From contig JBGAJN010000002.1 in the NCBI GenBank assembly GCA_044224905.1, positions 434,001 through 498,000 of the forward strand: 64,000 bases of DNA, given 5' to 3'. The notes beneath the pieces were generated by a model. It was not told the DNA's origin. It saw only the letters and a list, made by a program, of their open reading frames with translations, and searched no databases. The DNA comes from JBGAJN01 sp044224905. Its GTDB lineage: Bacteria; Verrucomicrobiota; Verrucomicrobiia; Limisphaerales; JBGAJN01. The number at the start of each line of letters is the position of its first letter. Position 1 is the first letter of the stretch. Below, one piece after another: positions 61,652 to 64,000 of this stretch. The translations under genes were made by a program, and so were the position numbers.

Positions 61652-62503
61652 ATGACATCGTTGCAACCACCGCTTTCCTGGCTGGAGGCTGATCTTGCGC
61701 CGGGTGACGCACGTTCGCTGGCGCTCGACATGTCCGCCTTCGACGCGCTGCGACTCCACGCTGATCATCCTTGGTTCGCGGACACATATGCGCGCCTGTG
61801 GCAGGAATTCGGGGCAAAACACGAGATCGAAACTCGCGAGGTGCTGTCGCAGCGGTTGGCGTGGCAGCCAGCAGTTCCGATCAATGGATGTTCGCTGCTC
61901 TACGAATTGGTCGCGGTGCACAAGGATGGAAAGTTTGCTGCCGCCCGCGATCATACGGCGATCGTAGTGCGAGGCGCGATGCCGGCCGCGGCGGTGGTGC
62001 ATTTATCGCATGTTCTAGTTTCACCGGAACATCGCCGCAGCGGACTGGCGGGTTGGTTGCGTGCCTTGCCGATTCAAGCCGCGCGGTCGTGTCTTGCGGC
62101 GGCGAATGTTGCCGCAGATTCACCGATTACCATGGTCGCCGAAATGGAGCCTTTGGACGAATCGCAGGGGGACCGATTGATCCGACTCCGCGCGTACGAA
62201 AAGGCAGGGTTCAAGAAGATCGACCCCGCGGTTGTTTCGTATCTCCAGCCGGATTTTCGTTCGCCGATTGAGATCGACTCAGACGGTGGACCGCGCCCGC
62301 TTCCGTTTTGGTTGATCGTGCGTCGTGTCGGACGTGAATGCGAATCGGAGATTTCCGCTGGTGAAGTATACGCTCTGGTCAACGCTCTCTATCACCTGTA
62401 CGCGGCGACCTTTCGCGAGCGGGACATGGAGTGCATGTGGCGTCATCTGGACAAATTTCCCGCTGGCAATGCGATCGTGCGCTTGCTGCCGCCCACCTCG
62501 TGA
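61652..62503 (+). CDS. GNAT-like protein coupled to a deacetylase gene
   Basis: 283 residues, cytoplasmic. The central part has a GNAT motif A, SHVLVSPEHRRSGLAGWLRA at 119-138 (R-x-x-G-x-A loop), and a later helix RLRAYEKAGFKKIDPAVVSY like motif B. The flanking regions are longer than usual for GNAT enzymes (N-terminal about 85 residues, C-terminal about 80). The stop TGA overlaps the GTG start of the histone-deacetylase homologue by four bases, so the two are translationally coupled. An acetyltransferase/deacetylase pair on one substrate is an attractive guess; no substrate can be read. Confidence 0.72.
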   Translation: MTSLQPPLSWLEADLAPGDARSLALDMSAFDALRLHADHPWFADTYARLWQEFGAKHEIETREVLSQRLAWQPAVPINGCSLLYELVAVHKDGKFAAARDHTAIVVRGAMPAAAVVHLSHVLVSPEHRRSGLAGWLRALPIQAARSCLAAANVAADSPITMVAEMEPLDESQGDRLIRLRAYEKAGFKKIDPAVVSYLQPDFRSPIEIDSDGGPRPLPFWLIVRRVGRECESEISAGEVYALVNALYHLYAATFRERDMECMWRHLDKFPAGNAIVRLLPPTS

Positions 62504-63420
62504 TCACGGCTTTCTATCATCCTGGTTATGCGGCGCCCCGCGTGAACTCGATCATGCCGATCCAGAAATTCGCCTTGATCGCCGACGCCTTGCGGGGTGA
62601 AGCGCGGGTCCGTTTGGTTAAACCGGAGCCGGTCACGGTCAAGGATCTGGCCCGCGTGCACACGGCGGAATACATCGACGCCGTTCGCGCCGGTGAGCCG
62701 CGCGCGCTGGCGGAGGCACAGAAATTTCCTTGGAGTGAGGGGTTGTACCCTTCGGTGTGTCTGACGAGTGGCGGATGTTTGGCGGCGGCGCGTGAGGCGT
62801 TGCGCTCTGGAATCGCGGCGGCGCTAGTGAGTGGATTTCACCACGCGCACGCCGAACGTGGGGAGGGCTTCTGCACGTTTAATGGCTTGGTAATCGCCGC
62901 CGATGCTTTGAAGGCCGCGGGGACCGTTCAACGTCTGGCCGTATTGGATCTCGATTTGCACTACGGCAATGGCACCGCGCTTCTGGCGCCGACGCGTTCG
63001 CACCTGTTTGCGTTGTCGATTTATGGAAGTGACTACTGGAACAACTGTGCGTTCCGCGATGTGACGTTGAAACGTCACGACGACGGACCGAACCACCGCA
63101 GTGCGACACTGCCGGCGGGCTGCACGGGCGCGCGACTGCTGGAAATTCTCGAGCGCCAGCTGCCCCTGTTGCTTGAGGCGGGGAGACCGGATGTCTTGTT
63201 GTATCAGGCGGGAGCCGATCCCTACTTTGAGGATCCGTACTCGCCACTGAATTTAAACCACTCCGATCTCGCGGCTCGTGATCGATTCGTTTTTGAGTTC
63301 GCCCGGCGACACGGCTTGCCTGTCGCTTGGGTGCTGGCGGGTGGTTATACGAAGGACGTCACCAAAGTAGTGCAGGTCCACTTGAACACGTTCTCGGCTG
63401 CGCTTGAAGTGTGCGGCTAG
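62500..63420 (+). CDS. Histone deacetylase/acetoin-utilisation family enzyme
   Basis: 306 residues from the GTG at 62500, which overlaps the upstream stop (GTGA) and gives the standard N-terminus ITAFYHPGYAAPRVNS. The zinc-dependent deacetylase set is complete: GFHHAHAERGEGFCTFNGL (H114, H115), LDLDLHYGNGT (D152, H154), YQAGADPYFEDP (D240) and AGGYT (Y283). The family removes acetyl groups from lysines or polyamines. Length is typical of short bacterial members. The upstream gene is GNAT-like, so reversible acetylation is a plausible theme. Confidence 0.92.
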   Translation: MITAFYHPGYAAPRVNSIMPIQKFALIADALRGEARVRLVKPEPVTVKDLARVHTAEYIDAVRAGEPRALAEAQKFPWSEGLYPSVCLTSGGCLAAAREALRSGIAAALVSGFHHAHAERGEGFCTFNGLVIAADALKAAGTVQRLAVLDLDLHYGNGTALLAPTRSHLFALSIYGSDYWNNCAFRDVTLKRHDDGPNHRSATLPAGCTGARLLEILERQLPLLLEAGRPDVLLYQAGADPYFEDPYSPLNLNHSDLAARDRFVFEFARRHGLPVAWVLAGGYTKDVTKVVQVHLNTFSAALEVCG

Positions 63421-63438
63421 CTCGGGTGGCGTGAACGG

Positions 63439-64000
63439 TTACCGTTGGTTCGCCAGCCAGACCGCGGCGCCGATTACTGCGAGCGCGGCGAGAATAGCGA
63501 GCGTGATCTTGATCCAGCTGTAGGGGCGTTTGCCGGCGATTTCGCCTGTGAAGCCGTTGATCAATACCTGGAAGACTTTTGCGCCGTAGGTGTAGGTCAG
63601 GAGCCAGACCGGGAGGAGCGTGTGCTTAAACGTGCGGTCACGGTAATCGGCGTAGACTTGAAGATTGCGATGCGTATCGCCGGGCACTTGCCGCGCGCAG
63701 AGCGCGCGGAGTTCCTCGTCCATCATGGCCTGAGACCGTTCGGCGGCGCGGGCGAGATCGACTTGATAACGCTCCACAATCCAGCCGCGAATGTAGCCGG
63801 GATCGTAGGGTAAGAGTTCCTTGGTCGGAAACGGTTCGATCTGTCCAAGCAAACCGCTGTCGACGCCGACGGTGCCGGGCACGAGCGTATCGTCGAAGAA
63901 ATGGTGGAGTTGACCGGAGCTCGGCACCCAGCGGATTTTTTGCACCCGACGGGTTTGACGATTGCCGTTGGAGTCGGTGTAGGTTTCCGTTTCGTAGTAA
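63439..64000 (-). CDS. C-terminal part of a membrane protein (5' end outside window)
   Basis: About 187 codons are visible; the frame runs through the window edge (YYETETYTDSNGNRQTRRV precedes the first GTG at 63945), so the start is missing. There is a soluble region with DTLVPGTVGVDSGLLGQIEP and YDPGYIRGWIVERYQVDLAR, then two or three hydrophobic stretches near the end (LLPVWLLTYTYGAKVFQVL and ITLAILAALAVIGAAVWLAN). Related proteins often carry an N-terminal zinc ribbon and are sometimes labelled as PriA-like helicases; I see nothing that supports a helicase. Function unknown. Confidence 0.7.
   Translation of the reverse strand, partial: YYETETYTDSNGNRQTRRVQKIRWVPSSGQLHHFFDDTLVPGTVGVDSGLLGQIEPFPTKELLPYDPGYIRGWIVERYQVDLARAAERSQAMMDEELRALCARQVPGDTHRNLQVYADYRDRTFKHTLLPVWLLTYTYGAKVFQVLINGFTGEIAGKRPYSWIKITLAILAALAVIGAAVWLANQR

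Overview
The window looks like a chromosome segment of a verrucomicrobial bacterium (Limisphaerales/Pedosphaerales type). This is an inference from gene content: several secreted sulfatases, a DUF1800/DUF1501 pair, ThuA and DUF1080-like secreted proteins, ceramidase-like hydrolases, LamG and autotransporter-strand proteins, and very large Calx-beta/propeller proteins that share a C-terminal module ending in RVRLLP. No rRNA, tRNA or universally conserved marker is present, so the assignment is not proven. Almost everything on the + strand between 1 and 42 kb that looks like a long ORF is a shadow of a minus-strand gene.

Layout. (1) 1-5.5 kb, minus: a truncated ceramidase-like gene and a 1368-residue surface protein combining a metzincin, a LamG domain and autotransporter-type strands. 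(2) 5.6-15.1 kb, minus: a tightly packed set of three sulfatases, an archaemetzincin-like lipoprotein, a Tat-exported metallophosphoesterase, a trypsin-like protease, a DUF1080-like protein, and a ThuA gene just upstream. Start/stop overlaps suggest one operon that acts on sulfated polymers outside the cytoplasm. (3) 15.2-23.3 kb, minus: small unrelated genes separated by imperfect palindromic sites bounded by GCCTAAC and GTTAGGC. I read this as an integron cassette array without an integrase in view (a CALIN). Sites are best preserved near 21.6-23.3 kb and decay towards 15.2 kb. Two copies of a 115-bp element and a 215-bp multi-palindrome element sit between cassettes. (4) 23.3-24.4 kb: non-coding, with a large stem-loop and a tandem array of about 11 units of about 22 bp. 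(5) 24.4-25.8 kb, plus: an Fn3 protein and a collagen-like Gly-X-Y protein. (6) 25.8-37.3 kb, minus: a nine-gene operon-like run. It holds two beta-propeller glycosidase-like proteins, an esterase, a DHDPS/NAL-type aldolase, an enolase-superfamily dehydratase, a 2-hydroxyacid dehydrogenase, a BNR/sialidase-like protein, an unknown secreted protein and a ceramidase-like hydrolase. It fits catabolism of an acid sugar released from a polymer. (7) 37.4-42 kb, minus: an NTF2-like protein, an alpha/beta hydrolase, and the DUF1501-DUF1800-membrane-protein set. (8) 42.3-60.8 kb, plus: two giant exported proteins of 2710 and 3358 residues. Each has Calx-beta domains, exactly 14 propeller-type repeats, a cadherin-like region, calcium-binding Asp-rich repeats and a near-identical C-terminus. 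The first carries an M36 (fungalysin) protease, the second a Vps10/BNR propeller and a split proprotein-convertase P domain. (9) 60.8-64 kb: an SGNH lipoprotein, a GNAT-like gene overlapping a class II-type histone deacetylase homologue by four bases, and a truncated membrane protein.

The most unusual region is the cassette array with its long-arm attC variants. Next are the coupled acetyltransferase-like/deacetylase pair, the split P domain, and a dehydrogenase lacking the usual catalytic glutamate.
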